A DNA stretch of 64,000 nt from a virus, in IMG/VR virus record IMGVR_UViG_3300045911_000130, positions 1 through 64,000 of that record; one strand, written 5' to 3'. Shown in pieces: positions 47,145 to 57,422 of the stretch (the stretch's first letter is position 1; each line of letters starts with the position of its first letter). The notes under the pieces are model-generated. The model was given only the letters and a program-made list of their open reading frames with translations. It was not told the origin of the DNA and made no database searches. The translations under genes and the position numbers were made by a program.

Positions 47145-50100
47145 AACCGCAAAGCACTGTAACCAGTAAATTTCTTAATCGTGGTCTCATTCTGAGAAAG
47201 GACCAGGATTCCCTAGAGCCCGGAGAGTATTACGAACTGCTGAACATGCAGAGCGTGCAAGAGGGCGCAATGACTTTGCGTCTGGGCAATGCCGATCTTG
47301 CTCCGACGCTTGCTGCTTCTCTGTGGCCTAACACGTCTGGCAACCGCCTGCACACGATCACCAAGCTCACGCTTTCTCCTGACAATACGCAAAATCCAAG
47401 GTACATCGGATATGGGAACCTAATTTACAGAACCACGCCACAGGCAAATGGGGAATACACCAGCGCCACTTCTATTGCCCTAGACGGCTCTGAAGTGGCG
47501 GGTGCGCCCCCGGTCCCGAATCCGCAGCCGTACTTGCAGAAAAATGAGCGATGGGGAAGCGCTGTCTACAATACCGGAACGCAAGGACAGAGCAGCCAGT
47601 ATTTTGCGACTTCCAAAGGATTGGCGCGGCATGACGGTGGCACCGGCAAGCTGCAATTGTGGGGTGTTCCGGCTCCACTTGCGCCCGCCGTAGCGGTCGT
47701 TGGCGCGGCATCCATCGTCAATGTCCTGACTCCAAATAGTGGTCCATTCCGCATCCAGATACAGATTACCGGATCGACGCCGATCAGCGTCATTGGCACG
47801 GCTGGATACTACCGCTACAGCTACAACGTTGTAAGCGGGCAGCCTCCGGCGGAGAACATGATTCTCTACAATGGCTCGGAAACGATCCAAGTAGCAGCAA
47901 TCGATCCCGCAAGCAACTCATTCTTCGCTTACACCAACACAGCCAAAACCGGTGTCTGGTATGATCGCGGAACGTCGCTGCAACCTTCGACGGCTGGCGT
48001 TGTGCAGGCAACCGTATCTTTTTTCGCGGCGAAAAATCTCAGCCTAAATGGAGATCCAAAAGACCAATTTGATACGGTCGATCCGGTTTATATCTCGATC
48101 TATGTTGACCAGCCGCAGGTGATTCAGGATCTTCGTATACGGCTCGGAGTGGGAGAAACAGCAGATCCGGGGGGCAATCCGACTAATTTTTACGAAACGG
48201 TTGTTACTCCGTCTACCATTGCGCCGGTCGTCACGGCAGCGACGGACCCAGCCAATCAGGCGAACGTTTACGACTATGCACGGCAACGCGCCGATTTGGT
48301 GAATCAGGGTATTGTAGGCGATTTCATCAATGAGAACGACTATCTCTTGCAGCAGACGCGCCCGCAGGAATTTCCTCCAACGATCTTTGGTGAACCAGTC
48401 TGGGTGCAAATCGGGCCGCAGAAGCGCGAATTTGTGACTGTGGGCAAAGCTGGACAGCCCGGTTTTGACTGGCGCTCAATTACGTCCGTCACGATCATCG
48501 CCCGGTCGCAGAATTCGGCCATAACAACGCCGTTCAATGTCGCCTTGGGCAACGTGGCGGCGGTCGGTGGCGGTGGCCCAGATGCCGCGCAGCCGGGCTA
48601 TTTCCCGTACAACTACCTGTACCGTTATCGCAACGCCAAGTCGAATGCGCCGGGCAATCCATGCGTAGATCAGCCGGATAACAGCGGCGTGATCCCCAAG
48701 CGCCAGTCGGTTATTGTCCGGGTGCGCGGGACGGAAACCGCCGTGGCGGGGCAGCCGCAACGCGACGACTTGTATGGCGCTGGAACTCTCCAGGTGTTCC
48801 GGCGGGGAGGTCTATTTTCGGACGGCCTCTATCGATTGGTCAAGAACCATTTCAACCCTTTGACCATCACCGGAACGATTTCGGGAACGACCCTGACGAA
48901 GACGAGCAACGCCAATTGGCAATTTGCATCGTTTTTGGTCGGCGCAAGCGTGACGTACACCAACGGCAGCGTGCCGCGCTCGACCACGATTACGGCCATC
49001 TTGTCCGGCCAACAGGTGCAACTTGCAGACGCAGACGCCTTTACCGGTGTAATTCAGATTGGCACCATTGTCATTGACAACACAGCCGACGAAGATATCC
49101 TTGGCGCTGAAGTCATGGAATTCGACAATGACCAGCCAGTCACCAGCACGCTCAAGCAAGCGGTGTCCGGCGTTATTGGTGCATTCCTATTCGGAGGCGG
49201 CGGCATTGGCATCAACCGGATTACGGTGGGCTCACAGCGTGGGGATGCTCCCGCTGTTAGAATCGGCTCAATCATTAATATCGGAAGCGGCTCAAGTTAT
49301 GAGCAAGCTCGAATTATTTTCATCTACGGCAACAATCCGCTCAACATCGAAGTGTACTTCCAGAAAACTCATACCGTGGGAGAGCAGATCGAAGTCAATG
49401 CGGCAGCCGGTCAACCTTGCACGCTTACGTGCGTAGTGGGCGATGCAGCTTTCATCGCGGGCGACCCAAATAATGAAGGCCTGTTATACAAAAGCAAACA
49501 GGGCAATCCTGAAGCGTTCCCAGTCGTCAATCAGGTAACTCGCAACTTAAATATAGTGCAGGTTACCGCGCCGTCGCAAAGACTTGTCGAGATCACCGAA
49601 TGGAATGGCGAGGTTTGCGCTCTTACGTCCGTCGGGATTAAAACCATTCGCATCTGGAATGGGGATCTTACTCCGCCACAAGAAACTCCAGCCAACCGTG
49701 GCTTGATGGATCGCAGATGTTACGCCAAGGGCGACAATCGCCTCTGGTATCTCTCTTATGATGGTATCTATGCGTGGACTGGCGGCCAAAGCCTAAAGAT
49801 TTCTGAGGCAGTAAACTGGATCTTCCAAGGGCGAACAGTCAACGGGATTCCTCCTCTCGATTACAATAATCTGACTTTTGCCTGCATGGAGTACGCGCAG
49901 AACACGCTGTATTTCAGTTATCTTGCACAGAATGGATTGTTCTACCGGCTGCGTTATGAAACGATGTTCGACCGGTGGCATTTGGACATCACCAACAGCA
50001 CGGCTGGGAATACGGATGTTGTCACTGCGTACTATCGAGAACTTGATACTGGACACTTGCTGGGCGCTCGATTAAATTCTGATGCGCCATCGCGATTTCA

Positions 50101-53100
50101 GTTCATTCAGGAACTCGCCTCCGGCACGGTGGGAAGTTCTGACACATTCCCGATCACCGATGCTACCGGCCTGGGTGGCAACGCGATTAAGTTCAGCATG
50201 GCGACTCCGGCATTTACTGGTGGCTCGCCGGAAACGCAGAAGCTCTTCACGCAAGTAATCCTAGAGCTTTCCAACCCGGATAGCGACGTTGCGGTTGTAC
50301 CGTATTACGATTTCGCCAGTATCCCAGGCGGGGACAGCTTTATCATTCCGGCTCAGCGTGGGACCTGTACGGTTACGGGGACGGCGTGTGCTCGTAATAC
50401 TGGCGTGCTATTCACTGCCGACATGGTGGGATCAGCAATTCGGTTTTCCAATGGCACGCTGAACGTCATAGCGGCTTTCGTCAATGCGAACGCAGTGACG
50501 CTACAAACTGCGCAAACTTTTAGCGGTACATTCTATCTTCTCAGGCGTCGGCGTGTTCCGTTGCCTTTGAATCAGACTCAAATAGTCGGACAAACCCTAG
50601 GGCGTGAAGCCTACGCGATATCTTACCAGATCAGCGGCGAAGGCCGCATCGCTCCGACTTTTAACAGTCTCACGTTCGACTTTGCTCCGCTTGCTGAGAT
50701 ACAGCGCGGCAAGAATGTTGACTGGGATGATCTTGGATATCCCTATGATAAGTGGCTGAAAACCTTAAGCATCGAATACAACATGAACGGGCAAGACGTT
50801 CTAATGTATCTCGACACGATCAGCGGGATTGAAGGCGAAACGCAGACGCTCGGAGTAATGCAGTTTTCTTTAGGAGGCACTGGAACTGGACGCTCCAAGG
50901 CGAATATCCCCGTTGTTTCGCAAGCCACGGATCGCGTTATCTGCAAGATGATGCGGCTTCGGCCAGCGGTTCAAGGTTCTAACATTCAGATTTTTGATTA
51001 CAATTTAGACTTTGAGCAATACCCGGCTGATATTACGCGCTTCACCGACCCCAGCGACTACGGCAAGCCATGGGAAAAGTATTTCAATCAGTTGGTCATG
51101 GAGGTTGATACTGGCGGCGTGGCTGCGCAGGTTTTCATCTTCATTGACGGTTCGGGCACTCCAGCGCAAGGTCTGACGGTGACATCCACCAACACCGACC
51201 GAATGCGGCTTCTCACGTTGAGAAACGGAATTCGGGGCCGCATGGCGCGGCTTGCTGTGATTCCAGGTGTGGGCGGGAAGTTCCAGTTATTTAAGCACGA
51301 CTTCGTGACGACTCCGGCTGACAAAGGGCCAGTTACTCATACCTACGATTGGAGCAATCTTGGGCATCCAGACGACAAGCGCATGTACCATATGTCGTTT
51401 GAGTACGAAGTAACCAATACGATGGAAGTGCAGTTGAGCGGAACTGTCGGTATTGGTAATTCGCAGGTTCCACAAAACATCACGACGTTTACGCTGACTC
51501 CTGGGGGCCGCAAAGAAGTAACGTATCAATTCCCGATTAATTCGGTGTACAAGCTGATCCGCTTGCAGCCGACGCTGACTAATCCACTTACGGACGCCAA
51601 GATCTACGTTCCTCAGTGGCAATTTGAAAAGTATCCACCGGACATTGTGCCTTACACGGAGCCTTCCAATTGGGGCTCACCATACCGGAAATACTTTCAG
51701 CAATTAAATTTGGATGTGGATACTGGCGGCGTCAATGCGACTGTGCAAATCGAAATTGACGGCAATATAGTGCAATCGCTTACCGTCAACACAACAGCGC
51801 TGAATCGTCTAGTCAATCTGACGTTGCTTGGTAACTTACTCGGGAGGCAAGCCCGCATTATCAATACTGCGGGGCCGGGCGGCAAGTTCCAACTTTTTAA
51901 CCACGAATTTATTACGCTTGCAGCCGACAAGGGGCCGGTTCTTCATACCTATGACTGGACCAACAACGGCCATCCCTATGACAAACGGTTTTATGAAATA
52001 GCATTTGAATATGAAGTTCCAGTGCCGATGAATATGGTACTGGAGGGCCGTTCTGGAATCGGCGGGAACCAGACGACGACCGTGATTACAACGCTGGCTT
52101 TGACGCCGGGCGGTCGCAATATGCAGAATTACGCTTTCCCGAACAATAGCGTATACAAGCAAGTCCGTCTGAGGCCGGAAGCCGGAGTACCGCCGGAAGG
52201 CGCTCGCATCTATCAGCCGGTATTTCAGGCAGAGAACTATCCGCCTGATGTAGTGCCATTCACCGAACCATTAGACTACGGCACTCCATACGACAAGTAC
52301 TTTAATCAATTGGACTTGGACGTGGATACTGGCGGAGTGACCGCTACGGTCCAAGTGGAAATTGATGGCGCGGTTGTCCAAACCTTGCAGGTGACGACCA
52401 CTCAATACGACCGTAAGCGTAACTTAACCCTATTGCCGCAGTTGAAAGGCAAGCTTGGCCGCATTGTCAACACAGCAGGGCCGGGCGGCAAATTCCAACT
52501 ATTCAATCAAACTTTTATTGTGGTCCCGGCTGATCCGGGGCCTGTGGTTCATAGTTTCGATTGGGACAATTTAGGACATCCTTACGATAAGCGCTTAAAG
52601 AGTGTAACTCTTGAGTACGACCCAGACGGTGTAAGCGGTGTCAACATGTTGATGGACACTATCACCGGCAACGATGGGACCATCCTTACGTTGGACGCAT
52701 TGACGTTCCCGCTCGCTGGGAGTGACCGCAGCCTACAGACATTTCCGATCCCAGATGGGACCGTAGTCAAGATGATTCGCTTTCATCCTCAGACTACTGG
52801 CGTCAATTGGAAGCATTGGAAGTATACCTTTGACTTTGAGCGGATGCCGCAAGATACGCTTCTGTTTACGGAGTTCGACGATCTTGGCTATCCATGCGAA
52901 AAGATACTTCGCAGCATTAACATTGATGCGGATACGGGCGGAGTGACAGCAGATTTGCACCTTGAGGTAGACGGACAAATCTCACACACTTTCCAGGTGC
53001 AGACGACTGAATTCGACCGAACCAGAGTTTTGACGCCTCCCAGCGACATCATCGGATTCCGGTTCCGCATGAAACTTGTACCAGGGCTGGGCGGGAAATT

Positions 53101-53542
53101 CCAGTTATTCAAGTACCAATACGACCGGCTCTTGGAACCGTGCCGGGTAAACCGATGGGACAGCTATGAGCAAAGTTTTGGCAGTAATGGGTACAAGTTC
53201 ATGAAGCAAGTTTGGTTGGAATACACCAGTACTTGCTCATTGGCAATGTTCATCTATCGGGATGACGGCGAATTGTTTCACGTGGAACCTCTTCCGGCGC
53301 ATGACACGCGGTCCGTTTATCGCTTTTTCGTGCCCAAGGTTGGCGACCCTTCTGTCGTTGGTGCCGAAAAACGTTACAATAAGAGCAAAATTTATAGGTT
53401 TGTGATGGTGGCCGACAATACAGACGGCTGGTTTAAGTTCTACCGGGATGCGTCTCGCGTTGAGACGCTGAACACTGGACAGGATCAGCGGGCTGGATAT
53501 CAGCAGCACTATCTGTTTACGCAAATGCCAATTCCGGTGTAA
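47141..53542 (+). CDS. Giant tail protein with four 203-aa repeats
   Basis: A 2133-aa protein. The N-terminus (FLNRGLILRKDQDSLEPGEY, YELLNMQSVQEGAMTLRLGN) matches phage tail proteins whose starts read GL-x(n)-L-x-P-G-E-Y-x-x-L-N-M-x(n)-G. A beta-rich domain follows. From about residue 1300 there are four copies of a unit with the core YFNQL-x-x-D-V-D-T-G-G-V, a following EIDG, then GGKFQLF, at a period of about 203 aa (GTT/GTG of VDTGG at 51104, 51716, 52322, 52928). Likely tail tube/nozzle or fibre-hub protein of the short tail. Confidence 0.78.
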   Translation: MKPQSTVTSKFLNRGLILRKDQDSLEPGEYYELLNMQSVQEGAMTLRLGNADLAPTLAASLWPNTSGNRLHTITKLTLSPDNTQNPRYIGYGNLIYRTTPQANGEYTSATSIALDGSEVAGAPPVPNPQPYLQKNERWGSAVYNTGTQGQSSQYFATSKGLARHDGGTGKLQLWGVPAPLAPAVAVVGAASIVNVLTPNSGPFRIQIQITGSTPISVIGTAGYYRYSYNVVSGQPPAENMILYNGSETIQVAAIDPASNSFFAYTNTAKTGVWYDRGTSLQPSTAGVVQATVSFFAAKNLSLNGDPKDQFDTVDPVYISIYVDQPQVIQDLRIRLGVGETADPGGNPTNFYETVVTPSTIAPVVTAATDPANQANVYDYARQRADLVNQGIVGDFINENDYLLQQTRPQEFPPTIFGEPVWVQIGPQKREFVTVGKAGQPGFDWRSITSVTIIARSQNSAITTPFNVALGNVAAVGGGGPDAAQPGYFPYNYLYRYRNAKSNAPGNPCVDQPDNSGVIPKRQSVIVRVRGTETAVAGQPQRDDLYGAGTLQVFRRGGLFSDGLYRLVKNHFNPLTITGTISGTTLTKTSNANWQFASFLVGASVTYTNGSVPRSTTITAILSGQQVQLADADAFTGVIQIGTIVIDNTADEDILGAEVMEFDNDQPVTSTLKQAVSGVIGAFLFGGGGIGINRITVGSQRGDAPAVRIGSIINIGSGSSYEQARIIFIYGNNPLNIEVYFQKTHTVGEQIEVNAAAGQPCTLTCVVGDAAFIAGDPNNEGLLYKSKQGNPEAFPVVNQVTRNLNIVQVTAPSQRLVEITEWNGEVCALTSVGIKTIRIWNGDLTPPQETPANRGLMDRRCYAKGDNRLWYLSYDGIYAWTGGQSLKISEAVNWIFQGRTVNGIPPLDYNNLTFACMEYAQNTLYFSYLAQNGLFYRLRYETMFDRWHLDITNSTAGNTDVVTAYYRELDTGHLLGARLNSDAPSRFQFIQELASGTVGSSDTFPITDATGLGGNAIKFSMATPAFTGGSPETQKLFTQVILELSNPDSDVAVVPYYDFASIPGGDSFIIPAQRGTCTVTGTACARNTGVLFTADMVGSAIRFSNGTLNVIAAFVNANAVTLQTAQTFSGTFYLLRRRRVPLPLNQTQIVGQTLGREAYAISYQISGEGRIAPTFNSLTFDFAPLAEIQRGKNVDWDDLGYPYDKWLKTLSIEYNMNGQDVLMYLDTISGIEGETQTLGVMQFSLGGTGTGRSKANIPVVSQATDRVICKMMRLRPAVQGSNIQIFDYNLDFEQYPADITRFTDPSDYGKPWEKYFNQLVMEVDTGGVAAQVFIFIDGSGTPAQGLTVTSTNTDRMRLLTLRNGIRGRMARLAVIPGVGGKFQLFKHDFVTTPADKGPVTHTYDWSNLGHPDDKRMYHMSFEYEVTNTMEVQLSGTVGIGNSQVPQNITTFTLTPGGRKEVTYQFPINSVYKLIRLQPTLTNPLTDAKIYVPQWQFEKYPPDIVPYTEPSNWGSPYRKYFQQLNLDVDTGGVNATVQIEIDGNIVQSLTVNTTALNRLVNLTLLGNLLGRQARIINTAGPGGKFQLFNHEFITLAADKGPVLHTYDWTNNGHPYDKRFYEIAFEYEVPVPMNMVLEGRSGIGGNQTTTVITTLALTPGGRNMQNYAFPNNSVYKQVRLRPEAGVPPEGARIYQPVFQAENYPPDVVPFTEPLDYGTPYDKYFNQLDLDVDTGGVTATVQVEIDGAVVQTLQVTTTQYDRKRNLTLLPQLKGKLGRIVNTAGPGGKFQLFNQTFIVVPADPGPVVHSFDWDNLGHPYDKRLKSVTLEYDPDGVSGVNMLMDTITGNDGTILTLDALTFPLAGSDRSLQTFPIPDGTVVKMIRFHPQTTGVNWKHWKYTFDFERMPQDTLLFTEFDDLGYPCEKILRSINIDADTGGVTADLHLEVDGQISHTFQVQTTEFDRTRVLTPPSDIIGFRFRMKLVPGLGGKFQLFKYQYDRLLEPCRVNRWDSYEQSFGSNGYKFMKQVWLEYTSTCSLAMFIYRDDGELFHVEPLPAHDTRSVYRFFVPKVGDPSVVGAEKRYNKSKIYRFVMVADNTDGWFKFYRDASRVETLNTGQDQRAGYQQHYLFTQMPIPV
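51000..53150 (+). repeat. Four approximately 606-bp coding repeats
   Basis: Spacing of the VDTGGV codons is 612, 606 and 606 bases. Shared blocks include a P-x-x-D/E-KY/KYF entry, DTGGV, an EIDG, GGKFQLF and an ADKGPV...TYDWxNxGHP linker. Repeat four is the most diverged (DADTGG, SYDRLLEP-like linker replaced). Confidence 0.85.
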
Positions 53543-53544
53543 GC

Positions 53545-56500
53545 ATGGCTAAAAACACCATAAGCGATTTGACGATTTCGGACCTGCAAGATCCAACACT
53601 GTTTCGTCTGAATTCGGTTTTGCGTTTTCTTGCGCAGCAAGTGACAGCCGTTCAAACTGGCAGTGGACCCTATCGCTTTGTAGACCGCATTACGGCTCCA
53701 GCTATGTTTCTGGATACGGATGCCATTCCAACCGATCCGTTGGCTGTGCTGACAAAGGGCGCGGCGGACAAGCTGTACAGCCCGGAAGCGCTCGGAGCGG
53801 CTCTGAGCACTGGTCGCTTTGAGGGCCAACCAATCGGAGGCGGCGGTGTTGGCGGCGGTAGTGGAACCGGCGGCGGAAGCGGCAGCACTACGCAAGTACA
53901 AGTTTCCTACGGCGTGTTTTACGCCAATTCCATACAGCGCCAACTCAATCAGAAGCTTGGCGATCAGGTCTCGGTTCTCGACTTTGGCGCGGTCGGAGAC
54001 GATACCACTGACAGCACAATGGCATTTCAGAATGCGCTGGACGCGGTGCAGGCCGCCGGGCGCTCGACGGAAATCTTGGTGCCAGCCGGAACGTATCGTC
54101 TGCGGCAAGTCAAGATCAATCCAAACACACCGCCGGTGCGCTTTGTGGGGCAGGGGGAAGGTTCAGTACTGAAGTTCTGGACACGCTACAATACGGCGTC
54201 GGAAACCTGGGATGTGCCAGCCGGGGAAGGGCGCATATTCATTCAAAGCTCTAATGTCGCATTCAAGGATCTTGTATTGGACGGCAATCAAACGGTGCCA
54301 GTGCAGTTTAGCTACGATGCTATCCCGAATAGAGACATGCTCTCCAATGTGGTGACGGATCGCTCGATGATCTGGGTAAAACCCACTTCTGGAAATCCAG
54401 TATCCGGTATCAACTTAAGCGGCGTTATCATGCGCCATGTGCTAGGGCATGGTTTGATTCTCGATACCTCCTCTGCGGCTATCCGCGATGTATGCGTGGT
54501 CAATGTCAGGTGGGAGCAAACACGCTCTGGTCTGTTCGGCGTAACTACCGTCTCAGCGGTGGTGAATCGGACGGGCGCTTCCGTGGCGCGGGTGTCCGGT
54601 GGCGTATTCGTCGGCGGCATGGCTGGGCAGTACGTGGTCATTGGATCGCGAGCCTATCGCGTGCAGTCTGTTGTGGATGGCAACACGTTGACGCTCGCCA
54701 ACGACGAGGCCGGGAATCCCCCATTTGGCTCAGAGACCGGGGTGAGCTTCTGGTGGGGCTCAGACATGCAGTATGGTGGGCCGATGGCCTGCGTCTACTA
54801 TCGCGGCAACGGGCAGGCGCAAGGCGACCCGATGCTAAGCAATCTGGTCATCGTGGGCAACACTTTCCGGCGCTTCAACGGCGAGTGCGTGAAGGGAGAC
54901 GCCTTGGGCATCGAGGCGCTTCATTCCGGGATCAGCATATCTGGCAACGTGTTCTGGGAAATCGGTTACGGAACGGCGTGTCCGGGCTTTAGCGATGGCG
55001 TGACGGTAAGCGGCAACGGTGGCCGCCGGATCGGTTACGTGACCACTTCGGACGCGGCGGCGGCAATTCCCAAGTATCTTGCCAACAACAATGCGTCCGT
55101 AATGCGAACTTACGGGCTGGTTCGCTCGTTCTCTGTCACCTGCAATTCTTTCTTGAATTTCAACGGCAACGGCATCTGGCTTAGTGGCGCTTCCAATGGT
55201 TCTTGCACAGGCAACGCGCTTGCGATTGCCAATCCAGGCACGTCGCTGTTCAATGAAGATAGCGTCGGAGGATACGGCACCGTTGGAAATAACCTCAGCA
55301 CTGGAATCTATGTTGATAACTACTTTCAGGAACAAGGCGCGGACCGTGTGGTAGTAGCGGCCAACTCTATCACGAATACGGGATTGGGGGGCATACTTCT
55401 CCGAAATGCACGTCGGTGCGCAATCAAGACTAATAGCATTTCGTTGAATTCGACTGCCTTGGAAATTCCTATATTCATCACTAACTTTAAGGGGATTGTC
55501 GGCGGCGCACTGCAAACCTATGCGCAGTGGCAAGCGAGCAGCAATCATCGAAGCTACGACAATGACATCTGCGACAACGTTCTTTACATGGAAAATGGCG
55601 TCAAGGTGGGAATTCAAGAAGTTACGCTAAATGATCCTACAACTAACAATCCTTTTCTGTGGCAATCGACTGATGTAAACCGCATCTTCGACAACCGGAT
55701 GCTGGGCACCAACAGGGGAGAGTTTATCAAGGCTGCGCAATCCGGCAGTTATGTTGGCGCAAGTTGGTCTTCCCCGGACCCGGCGGCTACCGGCATCAGC
55801 CGTCTGGATCTCATTCGGGATGGGTTTGCCAGCACAGCGCGAACCACATGGCGCGTCAATGAAAGTGGCACGGTAAGCGAGATCATGCGGCTGTTGGATG
55901 CCAAGCCGCAATTGCAGATAGGTGCGGATACGGCGGCCAAAGGCATGGTGCTGACAGGCAACCGATCCGGGCTGCAATTCAACGATCTTGTCGGCACCGG
56001 CAAAGTGTACCTGGACGGATTTTTGTGGGTGCGGGCAGACACGTATAGCGCCGCTGAAGCCGACAGCCTTGACGACACGCAAGGTCTCATTGCATGGGAT
56101 GCCGCGAACAAAAAGCTTGTGGCAAGCGAAACGACCAACAGCGGCGCTCGCGTTTGGCAGAATCTCTTGGGCCAGGATACGGACCCCGGTGGCCCGGATC
56201 AGGCGATTCAGTTCAATAACTCTGGAAGCTTTGCGGGCTCTGCAAATTTGCTTTTCGACTCAGCGACACGCCTAGTTTCTCTCCTGGGGACTATGCACAT
56301 CGTGGCAGACGCGGCAAACAACGCCGACATCGTGTTAATAGTCCGGGCAGCGGCTGGTCAGACTGGCAACTTGCAGGAATGGCGCGATGGCAATGGCAAT
56401 TCTCTTGTGGCTATCGCTCCGAACGGTGGCTTGTATTTTAGGACGGCGGCGCTTGTTCCAGCCGGTGGCGTAGGAGTTATTGGTTATAACACGGCTACCG

Positions 56501-57099
56501 GGAAAATGCAGGTTTCTAATAATGGGGGTGCCTTTGAAGATATTGTGATCGGACCGGTCATTAAAAGCATTAACGGCCTGACCAATTCGGCTATCAGCAT
56601 TGTTCAGGGAGACGGTATCATTGTCAGCAATTCTCCGCCCGGCACAATCTCCATCGCAAACAACGGCGTATTATCTTTCAATGGTTCTGTCGGCCCAATT
56701 TCGTTAGCGTCGGCTGGACTTCCAAATGGGATAGTTATAAGTCCGGTTGGACCATCTAGTTTTGTAATATCGTTGCCTCAGCCTCTTGGGACGACCGCTG
56801 GGCCTCAATTCGATACACTCCTGCTTGTGAATCAATCCCAATCCATACAGGCGTTTGGTAGTATCGTAATCCTTCCATTTGACCCAAATGTAGGGTATTT
56901 TATGGGAGGCACCAAAGTCATCGACAACGCAGGAAGATTTGTTGGTAGCGCGATTCTGACGCCGGGGCAGGCGCAGGCCGGCTCGTTCGTAGCTCCTCAA
57001 TACTTCAGCAGTGCATCCGGTACGCCGATTCCGGGAAGAACAGGCAACATTGTTATAAGTGGAACGACTATTACTTGTTCCGGCGGCTTGATTATATGA
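53545..57099 (+). CDS. Beta-helix tailspike-like protein
   Basis: A 1184-aa protein without a signal peptide. Residues 1-95 form an attachment domain; a Gly/Ser linker (GGGGVGGGSGTGGGSGS) follows; VSVLDFGAVGDDTTDSTMAF is the pectate-lyase/GH28-like entry to a right-handed beta-helix extending to about residue 700. The rest is fibre-like (GGGVGVIGYNTATGKMQV, SVGPISLASAGLPNGIVIS). Expected role: host polysaccharide binding/cleavage. It differs from the 30409 spike in lacking a signal peptide and having an attachment domain. Confidence 0.8.
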   Translation: MAKNTISDLTISDLQDPTLFRLNSVLRFLAQQVTAVQTGSGPYRFVDRITAPAMFLDTDAIPTDPLAVLTKGAADKLYSPEALGAALSTGRFEGQPIGGGGVGGGSGTGGGSGSTTQVQVSYGVFYANSIQRQLNQKLGDQVSVLDFGAVGDDTTDSTMAFQNALDAVQAAGRSTEILVPAGTYRLRQVKINPNTPPVRFVGQGEGSVLKFWTRYNTASETWDVPAGEGRIFIQSSNVAFKDLVLDGNQTVPVQFSYDAIPNRDMLSNVVTDRSMIWVKPTSGNPVSGINLSGVIMRHVLGHGLILDTSSAAIRDVCVVNVRWEQTRSGLFGVTTVSAVVNRTGASVARVSGGVFVGGMAGQYVVIGSRAYRVQSVVDGNTLTLANDEAGNPPFGSETGVSFWWGSDMQYGGPMACVYYRGNGQAQGDPMLSNLVIVGNTFRRFNGECVKGDALGIEALHSGISISGNVFWEIGYGTACPGFSDGVTVSGNGGRRIGYVTTSDAAAAIPKYLANNNASVMRTYGLVRSFSVTCNSFLNFNGNGIWLSGASNGSCTGNALAIANPGTSLFNEDSVGGYGTVGNNLSTGIYVDNYFQEQGADRVVVAANSITNTGLGGILLRNARRCAIKTNSISLNSTALEIPIFITNFKGIVGGALQTYAQWQASSNHRSYDNDICDNVLYMENGVKVGIQEVTLNDPTTNNPFLWQSTDVNRIFDNRMLGTNRGEFIKAAQSGSYVGASWSSPDPAATGISRLDLIRDGFASTARTTWRVNESGTVSEIMRLLDAKPQLQIGADTAAKGMVLTGNRSGLQFNDLVGTGKVYLDGFLWVRADTYSAAEADSLDDTQGLIAWDAANKKLVASETTNSGARVWQNLLGQDTDPGGPDQAIQFNNSGSFAGSANLLFDSATRLVSLLGTMHIVADAANNADIVLIVRAAAGQTGNLQEWRDGNGNSLVAIAPNGGLYFRTAALVPAGGVGVIGYNTATGKMQVSNNGGAFEDIVIGPVIKSINGLTNSAISIVQGDGIIVSNSPPGTISIANNGVLSFNGSVGPISLASAGLPNGIVISPVGPSSFVISLPQPLGTTAGPQFDTLLLVNQSQSIQAFGSIVILPFDPNVGYFMGGTKVIDNAGRFVGSAILTPGQAQAGSFVAPQYFSSASGTPIPGRTGNIVISGTTITCSGGLII

Positions 57100-57422
57100 A
57101 ACTACAACTATTCATGAACACGCGAATATCCTTGCATTACATGCTGAGGATGGCAAGCGGAACGCTCGCAGAAATGTTAGTTTTGGGGGACATCAATAAT
57201 AAGATTGCTCCATCCAAGGAAGAGATATCGCAGTACAGCGCGATCACGAACGACGGTCGAATAGTTATCAAGAATTCCGCCAAAGAATGCGAGCCTCTGA
57301 TTGTCGAATTGGCCGCAGAGGAAGGCAGGCGATTGGTTAAATTTTTGCAGAACTATCCAACTTACAGCATGGAGGATGCCGTATGGGCAAACGAAATAAT
57401 TCGATTACTCGACCGCCAGTAA
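57096..57422 (+). CDS. Small hypothetical protein
   Basis: A 108-aa protein. ATG 57096 overlaps the upstream stop (ATGA). Helical (NTRISLHYMLRMASGTLAEM) with a beta segment. No motif. It overlaps the GNAT-like gene by 40 bases. Confidence 0.6.
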   Translation: MKLQLFMNTRISLHYMLRMASGTLAEMLVLGDINNKIAPSKEEISQYSAITNDGRIVIKNSAKECEPLIVELAAEEGRRLVKFLQNYPTYSMEDAVWANEIIRLLDRQ

